The position numbers and the translations under genes are program-made. Of a stretch of DNA of 27,402 nt, positions 15,182 to 22,988 are shown in pieces (within the stretch, counting starts at the first letter, position 1; each line of letters opens with the position of its first letter). Location: assembly GCA_964628385.1 (NCBI GenBank), contig CAZVOD010000065.1:1-27402 (forward strand). The letters are read 5' to 3'. The notes under the pieces were generated by a model that saw nothing but the letters and a program-made list of their open reading frames with translations, had not been told where the DNA came from and made no database searches. Source of the stretch: JANQPA01 sp964628385. GTDB lineage: Bacteria; Bacteroidota; Bacteroidia; Chitinophagales; Saprospiraceae.

Positions 15182-16201
15182 TTACAAGCGTCCCTCGCTT
15201 TTGAGTTTTTTAGCAGATGCATGTCCAAAATGATCTGTATCAGAAGTGATTTTATTCAATAGTTTAGCAAAATCAACAGACATTGTTTTCTCCTGAGCGA
15301 CCAGAGCTAGCAATAGGTTGTACTCCGCCCGTTCCCGGTATTTTGCAGTACCTAATTGAAGTATAGTTGTATTGATTTGTTCTACCTGTTCAAATTGTTT
15401 AAGCCTGAAATGAGCGGCCGAAGAATATTCAAGTGCATTGACGTATTCAATTTCAGATCCGGCAAAGGTGGTTTGTACAATCTCTACTGTTGCTTCATAT
15501 TTGCCTTTTGTATAGGCAGCATTTACTACTTTTAGTTGCTCGGAAGCATCAGAGGGAACAGATTGTAAGTAACTGTCTTTAAAAGCTTGTGTAGCCAGCT
15601 CCAGGTAGTTACTGCTCGAAGCCACTACTGGTGCATTGTTTATTTTTGGTGCTGTCTCTAGCTGTTCTTTTGCTTTTTCAGGTGCTGGTTCAGGGGTAGG
15701 AATTTCTTCCTCCTCGGGAGCTGTTTCTGTATTTTCTGCAACTGGGCGATCTGGATCTGTAGGATCTGGATCTGGTGGCGTTTCTTGTGGTGCTTCTACA
15801 GCAGGAAGCTCTTGGTTATCAGGCCGTTGTTCTGCAGCTACTGGCTCATCAGGATCTCCTGGGTTAAAAGGACTGAAAAAGTAGAGCGCAAAGGCAATAC
15901 CACCGAGAATCACCAAAGGAAACATCCATCGCAATGGGTTAGCAGAACGACCATTTGAAGCTGGCTCGGTCTTGCCTTTTGAGGTATCAGTGGCGGGGCC
16001 ATCCTTCCAGGCTACCATATCTTTTCTGAGATCCTCTTCTATGAGAAGTTCTATCGCATCGAGTTCAAAGCGCTGCAGCTCCACTTGTGTAGCCAGTTGC
16101 CCATTAGATTGAATTTCAGCTTCAAAAGCTTTTTTTTCAGCTTCTGGCAGTTTATCCTTTAAATACCCCTCAATTTTTTCGAAAAGTGAATCGTTTTCCA
16201 T
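15182..16201 (-). CDS. Membrane protein, probable anti-sigma partner of the ECF sigma factor
   Basis: A 339-residue protein with one transmembrane segment at about 91-110 (LRWMFPLVILGGIAFALYFF). The N-terminal cytoplasmic part (1-60) is helical and acidic, with IEGYLKDKLPEAEKKAFEAE (7-26), the pattern of anti-sigma zinc-finger-like or ASD domains in Bacteroidota. After the membrane comes a long Pro/Glu/Asp-rich spacer (112-190), then a helical, probably TPR-like periplasmic domain (about 195-339, with LELATQAFKDSYLQ and AAHFRLKQFEQVEQI). The gene starts 20 bp after the sigma factor stop, the standard order for a sigma/anti-sigma pair. The anti-sigma role is inferred from this arrangement and topology; no catalytic motif was seen. 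Confidence 0.65.
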   Translation of the reverse strand: MENDSLFEKIEGYLKDKLPEAEKKAFEAEIQSNGQLATQVELQRFELDAIELLIEEDLRKDMVAWKDGPATDTSKGKTEPASNGRSANPLRWMFPLVILGGIAFALYFFSPFNPGDPDEPVAAEQRPDNQELPAVEAPQETPPDPDPTDPDRPVAENTETAPEEEEIPTPEPAPEKAKEQLETAPKINNAPVVASSSNYLELATQAFKDSYLQSVPSDASEQLKVVNAAYTKGKYEATVEIVQTTFAGSEIEYVNALEYSSAAHFRLKQFEQVEQINTTILQLGTAKYRERAEYNLLLALVAQEKTMSVDFAKLLNKITSDTDHFGHASAKKLKSEGRL

Positions 16202-16221
16202 GTTTGTCTAATTTTGAATAG

Positions 16222-16830
16222 TTAACGCAGCGCGCTTAGGGATTCTAGTAGCTTAGGTTGACTCTGAACGAAGTCACGCAACCGTTTTCTACATCGGTAC
16301 GCTTCTTTTTTAGCACGTACTTCGTCAGGGTTGTTATCCTTCATTAAATCAGCCTGAGTGGCAATTTCTTTCATACTGAAATTTTCGCCCCACAGTGTAA
16401 GAATCAACTGACAACGTTTTCCCAATTGTTCGAGGGCCTGATTGAGAAGTTGACGCCGGTCTTTCTTGAACATGTTGCTTTCGTGGCTCTCCAGCTCTGA
16501 ATCATGTGTATTCGGATTTAATTCCGTCTCTCTACCTGATTTTCTTCGCTGAGAAAGCCAATACCATTTAGCAATACTCACAAAGTAAGTTTCCAGGCTA
16601 CTTTTTTCTTTGAACTTTTTAGCCCGAATGTTTCGGTCAAAAATGATCATCGCCTCCTGAAAAACATCATCAGCATCGTTGGCTGAACCTTCCATACCGG
16701 AGACTTGCTTGATTACGGTTTTTTTGAGTTTTTCGCGCTTAAAAAAACTCTCCAACACTTTTTTTCGAGCAAGTCCACCTTTAATTATGGCTTTGATGAT
16801 CTCAGCATCAGTTAATTTTTTGTCTGCCAT
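16222..16830 (-). CDS. ECF-type RNA polymerase sigma-70 factor
   Basis: A 202-residue sigma factor. Region 2 spans about 25-105, with DADDVFQEAMIIFDRNI corresponding to the core-binding helix and LETYFVSIAKWYWLSQRRKS to the -10 recognition helix. Region 4 spans about 125-190, where GENFSMKEIATQADL is the helix-turn-helix start and a basic YRCRKRLRDF helix follows. The insertion LMKDNNPDEVRAKKEA lengthens region 4 relative to most ECF factors. It is followed after 20 bp by a single-pass membrane protein, its likely anti-sigma. It points away from the sugar transporter gene across a 432-bp gap and is flanked by GH13 genes on both sides, so control of sugar uptake is possible but not shown. Confidence 0.88.
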   Translation of the reverse strand: MADKKLTDAEIIKAIIKGGLARKKVLESFFKREKLKKTVIKQVSGMEGSANDADDVFQEAMIIFDRNIRAKKFKEKSSLETYFVSIAKWYWLSQRRKSGRETELNPNTHDSELESHESNMFKKDRRQLLNQALEQLGKRCQLILTLWGENFSMKEIATQADLMKDNNPDEVRAKKEAYRCRKRLRDFVQSQPKLLESLSALR

Positions 16831-17262
16831 TTAGTGTGATTTTATAGTTGAAAGTACCCATCTTTGACTAGAAGATTTTCAAAAATATAATATTAATAGT
16901 AAAAATCATCAAAATTAAGTCCGGGCAATTGGAATTAATTTCTGAACAAAGTCATTTTTTTTAAATGTAACGTCTTTTTAGCCTGCACAAGTCGAGACTA
17001 AAAGCCTGTTGACAACCCCGTATTTAATTAATGTAAGTAGCTTGGCTTACCAAATATGATTTTTAAAAATCAGGTTTTTTCACTTACTTGTGTAAATTAA
17101 TTCAAGCAGTTGTAGCTATAGTTGAAGAAGAAAAAAGAACTTATACCAGAGGCCGTCCAGGCGTTCATAAACCTGCTTCGGACTTTTCTCTAATTCTTGG
17201 CCTACATCACAACCTGAATTAAAAAAGCCAAACCTGCGTTCAATCTAAAACACCAACTAACT
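16831..17262. other. 432-bp divergent intergenic region
   Basis: It lies between the sigma factor gene (-) and the MFS transporter gene (+). It holds the sigma promoter candidate (16880-16912), a small GTAAG/CTTAC inverted repeat at 17033-17050, and an octamer AAACCTGC repeated near 17168 and 17231. I found no credible promoter match for the transporter and no coding sequence. Confidence 0.5.
16880..16912 (-). promoter_or_regulatory. Candidate promoter of the sigma/anti-sigma operon
   Basis: Read on the minus strand, TTG (16912-16910), 22 bp and TATTTTTG (16887-16880) match TTG-N17-23-TAnnTTTG exactly. The start of transcription would lie about 40-45 nt upstream of the sigma factor ATG. The match is to the primary-sigma type, so it does not show self-activation. 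Confidence 0.5.
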
Positions 17263-18843
17263 ATGGATCAGACAAAAACAACCAAAACACTAGGCGGTAC
17301 AACAAAACCAATCCGTTCAAAGCCTAAGTTATCCTTCTGGGATATCTGGAATATGAGTTTTGGCTTTCTGGGTATTCAGTTCGGCTTTGCCCTGCAAAAT
17401 GCCAATGTAAGTCGTATTTTTGAGACCTTGGGAGCAAGTATTGAAGATATTGCCATTTTGTGGCTGGCCGCGCCACTTACAGGATTAATCGTACAGCCCA
17501 TTATAGGTTACTTTAGTGATCGTACCTGGCATCCCACATTAGGGAGAAGAAGACCCTATTTTCTTATTGGAGCTATCTTTGCCTCCATTGCACTGATTTT
17601 TATGCCTAATTCTCCTGTACTATGGATGGCAGTTGCGGGCCTCTGGATCATGGATACCTCTATCAATGTTTCGATGGAACCCTTCCGTGCTTTTGTAGGA
17701 GATAACCTACCGCCGGAACAGCGAACTACGGGCTTTGCCATGCAGAGTTTCTTTATTGGAATAGGTGCCGTAGTGGCTTCTGCACTGCCCTGGATGTTTA
17801 CAAATTGGCTTGGGGTAAGTAACGTAGCGGCAGAGGGCGTCATTCCCAATTCTGTAAAATGGTCCTTTTATATTGGGGCTGCAGTATTTTTCTTTGCCGT
17901 ACTTTGGACTGTGCTTTACTCTAAAGAGTATTCACCAGAAGAATTAGCCTCTTTTGACGATAGCGAAGAAAAAGAAGAATTCAAGGTGGCTTTTCAAACT
18001 GATGAACAATACCAGGCCAATGGAAAGAAGCAGATGCGACTCGGAGGTATCACACTGATACTGGGATCAGCATCGACTTACTGGTTGCTTGGCGTGGTAC
18101 AGGTGGAAGGCGAGGTAGCTATACTCGGTGTCGCCTTGATTATTTTTGGCGCCTTATTTTTAATTTCCGGGAACCTTCAAAAGAACAAAAATTACGATAA
18201 TGGATTTGTCACGATCATGAATGATTTGCAAACCATGCCGGCGACGATGAAGCAGCTTGCAGTTGTGCAATTCTTTTCCTGGTTTGCCCTGTTTTCAATG
18301 TGGATTTATACAGTACAGGCGGTGACTAGTCATATATATAGATCTACTGATCCAACTTCTCCGATTTACAACGAGGGAGCCGACTGGGTAGGCTTTTGTT
18401 TTGCTATTTACAATGGTATCGCTGCGCTTGTAGCGTTCTTGCTACCCGTTTTTGCAAAATACACCAGCAGAAAGCTGACACACGTCATCTGTCTGGTTTT
18501 AGGCGCATTGGGGCTCATGTCGATATACGTTATAGAAGATCCCAACCTGTTGCTGGTCTCTATGGTAGGAATTGGTTTTGCATGGGCGAGTATTCTGTCT
18601 ATGCCTTATGCCATTTTGACGGGTTCTCTGCCTTCTGATAAAATGGGATATTACATGGGCGTATTCAATTTCTTTATTGTACTGCCTCAAATTGTAGCGG
18701 CCTCCATTTTAGGTTTTTTACTGAAAAATCTATTTGAAGGAGAAGCTGTTTATGCGATGCTACTGGGAGGAGGATCATTCATTCTGGCGGCCTTGTTTAC
18801 CTTTTTGGTAAACGACAGGGATGATAAGGCAGCCGCCCTGTAA
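17263..18843 (+). CDS. MFS sugar transporter (SLC45/sucrose-maltose type)
   Basis: A 526-residue inner-membrane transporter with about 12 hydrophobic segments. The loop GYFSDRTWHPTLGRRRPY (residues about 87-104) is the MFS motif A as found in the SLC45/plant sucrose-transporter branch and in Bacteroidota maltose or maltodextrin permeases. A soluble loop of about 45 residues (225-270, rich in Asp/Glu) divides the protein. It is followed, 34 bp after its stop, by a cyclomaltodextrinase-type GH13, so import of maltose or short maltodextrins is the most likely role. This substrate call rests on gene context and overall similarity, not on a substrate-specific residue. Confidence 0.85.
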   Translation: MDQTKTTKTLGGTTKPIRSKPKLSFWDIWNMSFGFLGIQFGFALQNANVSRIFETLGASIEDIAILWLAAPLTGLIVQPIIGYFSDRTWHPTLGRRRPYFLIGAIFASIALIFMPNSPVLWMAVAGLWIMDTSINVSMEPFRAFVGDNLPPEQRTTGFAMQSFFIGIGAVVASALPWMFTNWLGVSNVAAEGVIPNSVKWSFYIGAAVFFFAVLWTVLYSKEYSPEELASFDDSEEKEEFKVAFQTDEQYQANGKKQMRLGGITLILGSASTYWLLGVVQVEGEVAILGVALIIFGALFLISGNLQKNKNYDNGFVTIMNDLQTMPATMKQLAVVQFFSWFALFSMWIYTVQAVTSHIYRSTDPTSPIYNEGADWVGFCFAIYNGIAALVAFLLPVFAKYTSRKLTHVICLVLGALGLMSIYVIEDPNLLLVSMVGIGFAWASILSMPYAILTGSLPSDKMGYYMGVFNFFIVLPQIVAASILGFLLKNLFEGEAVYAMLLGGGSFILAALFTFLVNDRDDKAAAL

Positions 18844-18877
18844 GTATTTATTTACCACCATTAAAATTTTATTGGAA

Positions 18878-20827
18878 ATGCAAAGCAGACTGTATTTCAC
18901 CATTATACTAGTGTCTATTTTTAACTTACTTCAGGCTCAGGTTTATCCAGACAGCCTTTACGATGATGATCATGATCAGAAATTTCCTTTGGGTTTTGAA
19001 GCGCCGGAATATGAGCAAATAGCTCCTGCGGGCGATAATTTTTCCAAAACAAGAGTGGAACCGCCCTTTTGGTGGGTTGGTATGAAGCGCAAGCAGCTAC
19101 AAATTCTGATCTACGATGATGAGATTAAAGGAGGGGAGGTAGCGATAAATTATCCGGGTATACTATTAAAAGATATAAAACAGGTAGAAAACCCTAACTA
19201 TTTATTTTTGGAGCTAGAAATTGATAACACTGCTCAGCCTGGTACTTTTCAGATCATTGTAGAGAAAGATGGAGAAGCCCTGGCGTACAATTACGAACTA
19301 AAAGAAAGGAAGGAAGGATCGGCAGCCAGGAAAGGTATAGATGCTTCCGATCTGATCTACCTGGTCATGCCGGATCGCTTTGCCAACGGCGATTATAATA
19401 ACGACAGTTTTGATGACATGAACCAGTGGGGGATTAATAGAGAAAAACCTTTATTCCGCCACGGTGGAGATATCCTGGGAGTAATGGAGCATATGGACTA
19501 TATTGAACAATTAGGGGTTACTGCGCTCTGGCTCAATCCGGTACTGGAAAACGACGAGCCTTTTGAGTCGTATCATGGTTATGCCATTACCAATCACTAT
19601 GAGGTAGATAAGAGAATGGGAAATAATCAGCAATATAAAGTGCTGGTAGAGCTTTGCCATGAAAGAGGCATTCAGGTGATCAAGGATGTTGTTTATAATC
19701 ACGTTGGTGATAAGCATTGGTTTATTGAGGATTTACCCGATAGAGACTGGATTCATCAGTTTGATGATTACACCAAAACTTCCTACCGTGCTCCAACTAT
19801 TATGGATCCCTACGCTGCTGAAGTTGATAAGACAATCATGACCGACGGCTGGTTTGATATACATATGCCAGACCTGAACCAAAGACATCCACTGCTAGCT
19901 ACTTATTTGATCCAAAATAGCATCTGGTGGATAGAATATGCTGACCTCGATGGTTTTCGCATTGATACCTATGCTTATGCTGATCAGGAATTTATGGCAG
20001 AACTGGGAAAGCGGCTACAGGAAGAATATCCTGATTTTTCTTTCTTTGGAGAGACCTGGGTACACGGAAGTCCTATACAGGCTCAGTTTACTCAGAATAA
20101 TAATTTGAGAGCTGGTTATAATTCTTACCTTCCAGGCGTTACTGATTTTCAGATCTATTATGCTATTCTGGACGCCCTGAACAATCCTCAGGGCTGGACG
20201 GGCGGTATAACGAAAGTTTACTATACTGTGGCTAAGGACTTTTTGTACGAAGCGCCATACCGCAATGTTATCTTTTTGGATAACCACGATTTGGGGCGAT
20301 TTTATTCTCTGGTTGAAGGAGATATGGAAAAGTTCAAATCTGGTATAGCCTTTTTGATGACCACGAGGGGGATACCCATGCTTTATTATGGAACGGAAAT
20401 ATTGCTTTCTGGTGTTGGGGGAGCTTTTGGAGAAGCTGGCAGAAAGGATTTTCCCGGTGGATGGGAAAATGATCTGGTATATAAGTTTAATACTAATTTT
20501 CTGGATGAGCAAGAGCAGGAAGCTTTCGAATACATCAAAAGATTGGCCAATTACCGAAAGGAAACACCTGCTTTACACGATGGCAAGCTCAAGCAGTTTA
20601 TTCCCGAAAATGGTATATATGCTTATTTCCGGGAAGGTAAAGATGAGAAGGTTATGGTTATCATGAATATGAGTGAAAAAGCTCAAAATGCTCATACGGC
20701 AAGGTTCCGTGAAGAGTTGGCAGGATACACAAAAGCCCGGAATATTATCTCGGGACAAATGCTGAGCAATCTGGATGAAATTAGTCTGGAAGCCCGGCAG
20801 ACGTTAATACTGGAGTTAGAAAAATAA
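18878..20827 (+). CDS. GH13 cyclomaltodextrinase/neopullulanase-type enzyme (SusA-like)
   Basis: A 649-residue secreted glycoside hydrolase. ATG 18878 begins a signal peptide (MQSRLYFTIILVSIFNLLQAQ); the open frame from 18821 overlaps the transporter gene and gives a poor N-terminus. Residues about 55-145 form the N-terminal Ig-like domain of cyclomaltodextrinases (EPPFWWVGMKRKQLQILIY). The barrel shows DVVYNH (270-275), GFRIDTYAY with nucleophile Asp363, FFGETW with Glu392 and FLDNHD with Asp471. A C-terminal beta domain ends at ARQTLILELEK. This architecture hydrolyses cyclodextrins, pullulan or maltodextrins, and a signal peptide without a lipobox puts it in the periplasm, like SusA of Bacteroides. 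It probably makes glucose or maltose for the adjacent MFS permease. Confidence 0.93.
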   Translation: MQSRLYFTIILVSIFNLLQAQVYPDSLYDDDHDQKFPLGFEAPEYEQIAPAGDNFSKTRVEPPFWWVGMKRKQLQILIYDDEIKGGEVAINYPGILLKDIKQVENPNYLFLELEIDNTAQPGTFQIIVEKDGEALAYNYELKERKEGSAARKGIDASDLIYLVMPDRFANGDYNNDSFDDMNQWGINREKPLFRHGGDILGVMEHMDYIEQLGVTALWLNPVLENDEPFESYHGYAITNHYEVDKRMGNNQQYKVLVELCHERGIQVIKDVVYNHVGDKHWFIEDLPDRDWIHQFDDYTKTSYRAPTIMDPYAAEVDKTIMTDGWFDIHMPDLNQRHPLLATYLIQNSIWWIEYADLDGFRIDTYAYADQEFMAELGKRLQEEYPDFSFFGETWVHGSPIQAQFTQNNNLRAGYNSYLPGVTDFQIYYAILDALNNPQGWTGGITKVYYTVAKDFLYEAPYRNVIFLDNHDLGRFYSLVEGDMEKFKSGIAFLMTTRGIPMLYYGTEILLSGVGGAFGEAGRKDFPGGWENDLVYKFNTNFLDEQEQEAFEYIKRLANYRKETPALHDGKLKQFIPENGIYAYFREGKDEKVMVIMNMSEKAQNAHTARFREELAGYTKARNIISGQMLSNLDEISLEARQTLILELEK

Positions 20828-20835
20828 TTCTGAGC

Positions 20836-20888
20836 ATGGGTTGGGTCCCGAATTTTCTCTGAAGTAGAAAATTCGGGACCCAACCCAT
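20836..20888. terminator. 22-bp perfect hairpin between convergent genes
   Basis: Arm 20836-20857 and arm 20867-20888 are perfectly complementary over 22 bp with a 9-nt loop (TCTGAAGTA). It starts 8 bp after the cyclomaltodextrinase stop and ends 10 bp before the mltG stop. There is no T-run on the + side; the - side has GAATTATTTT. The inner stem TCCCGAATTTTC is identical to that of the terminator at 15098. It is probably a bidirectional terminator or mRNA 3'-end stabiliser. Confidence 0.75.
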
Positions 20889-20897
20889 CTGATGGCA

Positions 20898-21929
20898 CTA
20901 TCTTTTTCCTCTTTTCCGGAGATTAGCCCGGTAGGTTTGGGCATTTCTGTTGTGTTGGGCCAGTGTTTTGGCAAAATTGTGATACCCACTGCCATCGCCA
21001 ATGGCACAAAAATAAAGGTAGCTGTGGTTTTCGTAATTGAGTACCGCATCGATACTAGAAATTGAAGCCATCGCTATAGGGCCGGGAGGCAAGCCGGCGT
21101 ACATGTACGTATTGTAGGGAGAATCGAACTTCGTATGCTTGTTAGTAACCCGGGTTGTTTCAAAATCTCTGGTGGCAAATACAGCGGTAGGATCGGCCTG
21201 CAAAAGCATTCCTTTATCCAGACGATTGAGGTAAACACCTGCCATCCTTGGCTTTTCCTTATTATGTAGGGTTTCCTTTTCAATGATAGAAGCCAGCGTA
21301 TACACTTCTTCGGGAGTCAATCCTAGTTTTTCGGCTTTTTTCAAGCGATTATTTTTACTCCAATATGCCTTATGTTCTCGTTTCATACGCTTTACGAATC
21401 CTTTGGCACTGGTATTCCAATACAACTCATAAGTATTGGGGATGAATAAAGACATCAAGGTCTGTCTGTTAAATCCTAATTTTTCAATATAACTATCATC
21501 ATAAAAAACAGAGATAAGCGCCAGTGAATCCGGCTCAATATACTGGGCCACCTTCCCGGCAACCCCTTCTAAAAGTCTTTCATTATTAATAATAACATCT
21601 ACAGGGGCTTGCTGGCCATTCCTAAGATGTCGGATAAGATCTACCTGCGTCCATCCAGCTTCAATCTTATAGCGACCGCTGCGCATGGGACCTTTCTTGT
21701 AATTCATCAGCTCAGCCGTTTTTTCAAATGCCGCTCTGCTCTCTATTAGCCCTTTAGCATCCAGCCTTTCCAGGACCTCTTCAAAATCGGCTCCGGTAGG
21801 AATCAAAATATAGGGATCATCAAGAGCTTCCGTCAACTTCCCCTGATAATAACTTTGATATACATAATAAGTGCCAACAACTCCTACCAACAAAATAGTA
21901 ATAACCGTGGTGATAAGAAAGCGTCTCAT
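20898..21929 (-). CDS. mltG: Endolytic peptidoglycan transglycosylase MltG (YceG-like)
   Basis: A 343-residue inner-membrane enzyme that cuts nascent glycan strands and so sets their length. One transmembrane segment lies at about 5-24. A LysM-like region follows, and the catalytic motif LASIIEKET (212-220) contains Glu217, corresponding to Glu218 of the E. coli enzyme. The C-terminal NRLDKGMLLQADPTAVFA and SPYNTYMYAGLPPGPIA segments are strongly conserved in the family. The ATG lies 2 bp after the panB stop, so it is translated from the panB transcript. The gene converges on the cyclomaltodextrinase gene across a long hairpin. Confidence 0.95.
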   Translation of the reverse strand: MRRFLITTVITILLVGVVGTYYVYQSYYQGKLTEALDDPYILIPTGADFEEVLERLDAKGLIESRAAFEKTAELMNYKKGPMRSGRYKIEAGWTQVDLIRHLRNGQQAPVDVIINNERLLEGVAGKVAQYIEPDSLALISVFYDDSYIEKLGFNRQTLMSLFIPNTYELYWNTSAKGFVKRMKREHKAYWSKNNRLKKAEKLGLTPEEVYTLASIIEKETLHNKEKPRMAGVYLNRLDKGMLLQADPTAVFATRDFETTRVTNKHTKFDSPYNTYMYAGLPPGPIAMASISSIDAVLNYENHSYLYFCAIGDGSGYHNFAKTLAQHNRNAQTYRANLRKRGKR

Positions 21930-21931
21930 AT

Positions 21932-22747
21932 CTAATATTGCTCTTTTTCGTTCGGGAATCCTCCAGATTTTACATCACTAATATACTGTTCTGTCGTAGC
22001 TTTTATTGTATCAAATAACTCTAAATATCTCCTCAAAAATCTCGGCTGGAAACTTTTAGTAATACCCAGCATATCGTGAGTTACCAAAACCTGACCATCT
22101 GTGTCCGGACCTCCTCCAATACCAATAGTAGGAATCTGAAGCATCTCACTAACTTCTTTGCCCAGGCTAGCCGGTATTTTTTCCAAAACTATAGAAAAAC
22201 AGCCCAATTCTTGTAATAATTGGGCGTCAGTCCGTAGCTTTTCAGCCTCTGCATCTTTTTTGGCACGTACCGTGTAAGTCCCAAATTTATAGATCGACTG
22301 TGGGGTCAGACCCAAATGGCCCATCACAGGTACTCCCGCTGATAAAATCCTGCGAATGGATTCTTCCATTTCAAAGCCCCCCTCCAACTTCACAGCATGG
22401 GCACCGGCTTCTTTCATTATTCTTATTGTGGATTCCAGTGCGATCTTGGAATTACCCTGGTAAGAACCAAACGGAAGGTCTACGACTACTAGGGCTCTCT
22501 TTACGGCTCTAATGACCGAAGCCGCATGATAGATCATTTGATCCAGTGTAATGGGTAGAGTGGTCTCATGGCCAGCCATAACATTGGAGGCGGAGTCGCC
22601 CACCAGGATGACATCCACTCCGGCTTCGTCCAATATACGCGCCATAGAATAATCGTAGGCAGTCAGCATGGTGATCTTCTCGCCATTGTTCTTCATGGAT
22701 TGAATGACGTGAGTAGTCATCCGTTTGATCTCTTTATTGACAGACAT
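21932..22747 (-). CDS. panB: 3-methyl-2-oxobutanoate hydroxymethyltransferase
   Basis: A 271-residue enzyme that transfers a hydroxymethyl group from methylenetetrahydrofolate to alpha-ketoisovalerate, giving ketopantoate for pantothenate and CoA synthesis. Family motifs are MLTAYDYSMARILDEAGVD, VGDSASNVMAGHETT (magnesium-binding aspartate), KLEGG, GHLGLTPQS and GIGGGPDTDGQVLV. The open frame runs up to 22801, but those 18 residues (MDFLIIDYLWLF...) are not family-like and overlap a good promoter at 22773-22802, so the start at 22747 is chosen. mltG follows after 2 bp. The next step, panC, is not in the window. Confidence 0.95.
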   Translation of the reverse strand: MSVNKEIKRMTTHVIQSMKNNGEKITMLTAYDYSMARILDEAGVDVILVGDSASNVMAGHETTLPITLDQMIYHAASVIRAVKRALVVVDLPFGSYQGNSKIALESTIRIMKEAGAHAVKLEGGFEMEESIRRILSAGVPVMGHLGLTPQSIYKFGTYTVRAKKDAEAEKLRTDAQLLQELGCFSIVLEKIPASLGKEVSEMLQIPTIGIGGGPDTDGQVLVTHDMLGITKSFQPRFLRRYLELFDTIKATTEQYISDVKSGGFPNEKEQY

Positions 22748-22772
22748 TCGTATGGTTTTTTTATAGAAAAGC

Positions 22773-22802
22773 CAAAGATAATCAATAATCAGGAAATCCA
22801 AA
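22773..22802 (-). promoter_or_regulatory. panB: Promoter of the panB-mltG operon
   Basis: On the minus strand, TTTG (22802-22799), 18 bp and TATCTTTG (22780-22773) fit the Bacteroidota consensus TTTG/TAnnTTTG exactly. Predicted transcription start is about 20 nt before ATG 22747. It lies inside the longer panB reading frame and so decides the start codon. Confidence 0.6.
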
Positions 22803-22988
22803 TCAGGTATTGGACAGAGCCTAAAGATTATTCTGTTACTGACATCTTGTCGTATATCTTGTCAGGTTACGGACTAAAATGAAGCAGTTTTGGCATTTAT
22901 ACTCCCTTTTTTTAGGCTTGGCATATCTATTGATGTTGTATCAGTGAAAATTGACAATCAAATCAAATCAAGAAAATATATAAACAAT

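Noticed and set aside
15636..15884. Gly/Ser-rich plus-strand open frame opposite the anti-sigma gene
   Set aside because: It is the complement of the Pro/Glu-rich spacer of the minus-strand protein, so its composition is an artefact.
22918..22936. Possible sigma-54 promoter (TTGGCAT-N5-TTGAT) before dnaK
   Set aside because: The -12 element has GA instead of the key GC and no activator site was seen; one partial match in AT-rich DNA is not evidence.
22890..22988. N-terminal extension of DnaK by 33 residues from an upstream in-frame ATG
   Set aside because: DnaK proteins start at MSKIIGIDLGTT; the extension has no family similarity and lies in the promoter region.
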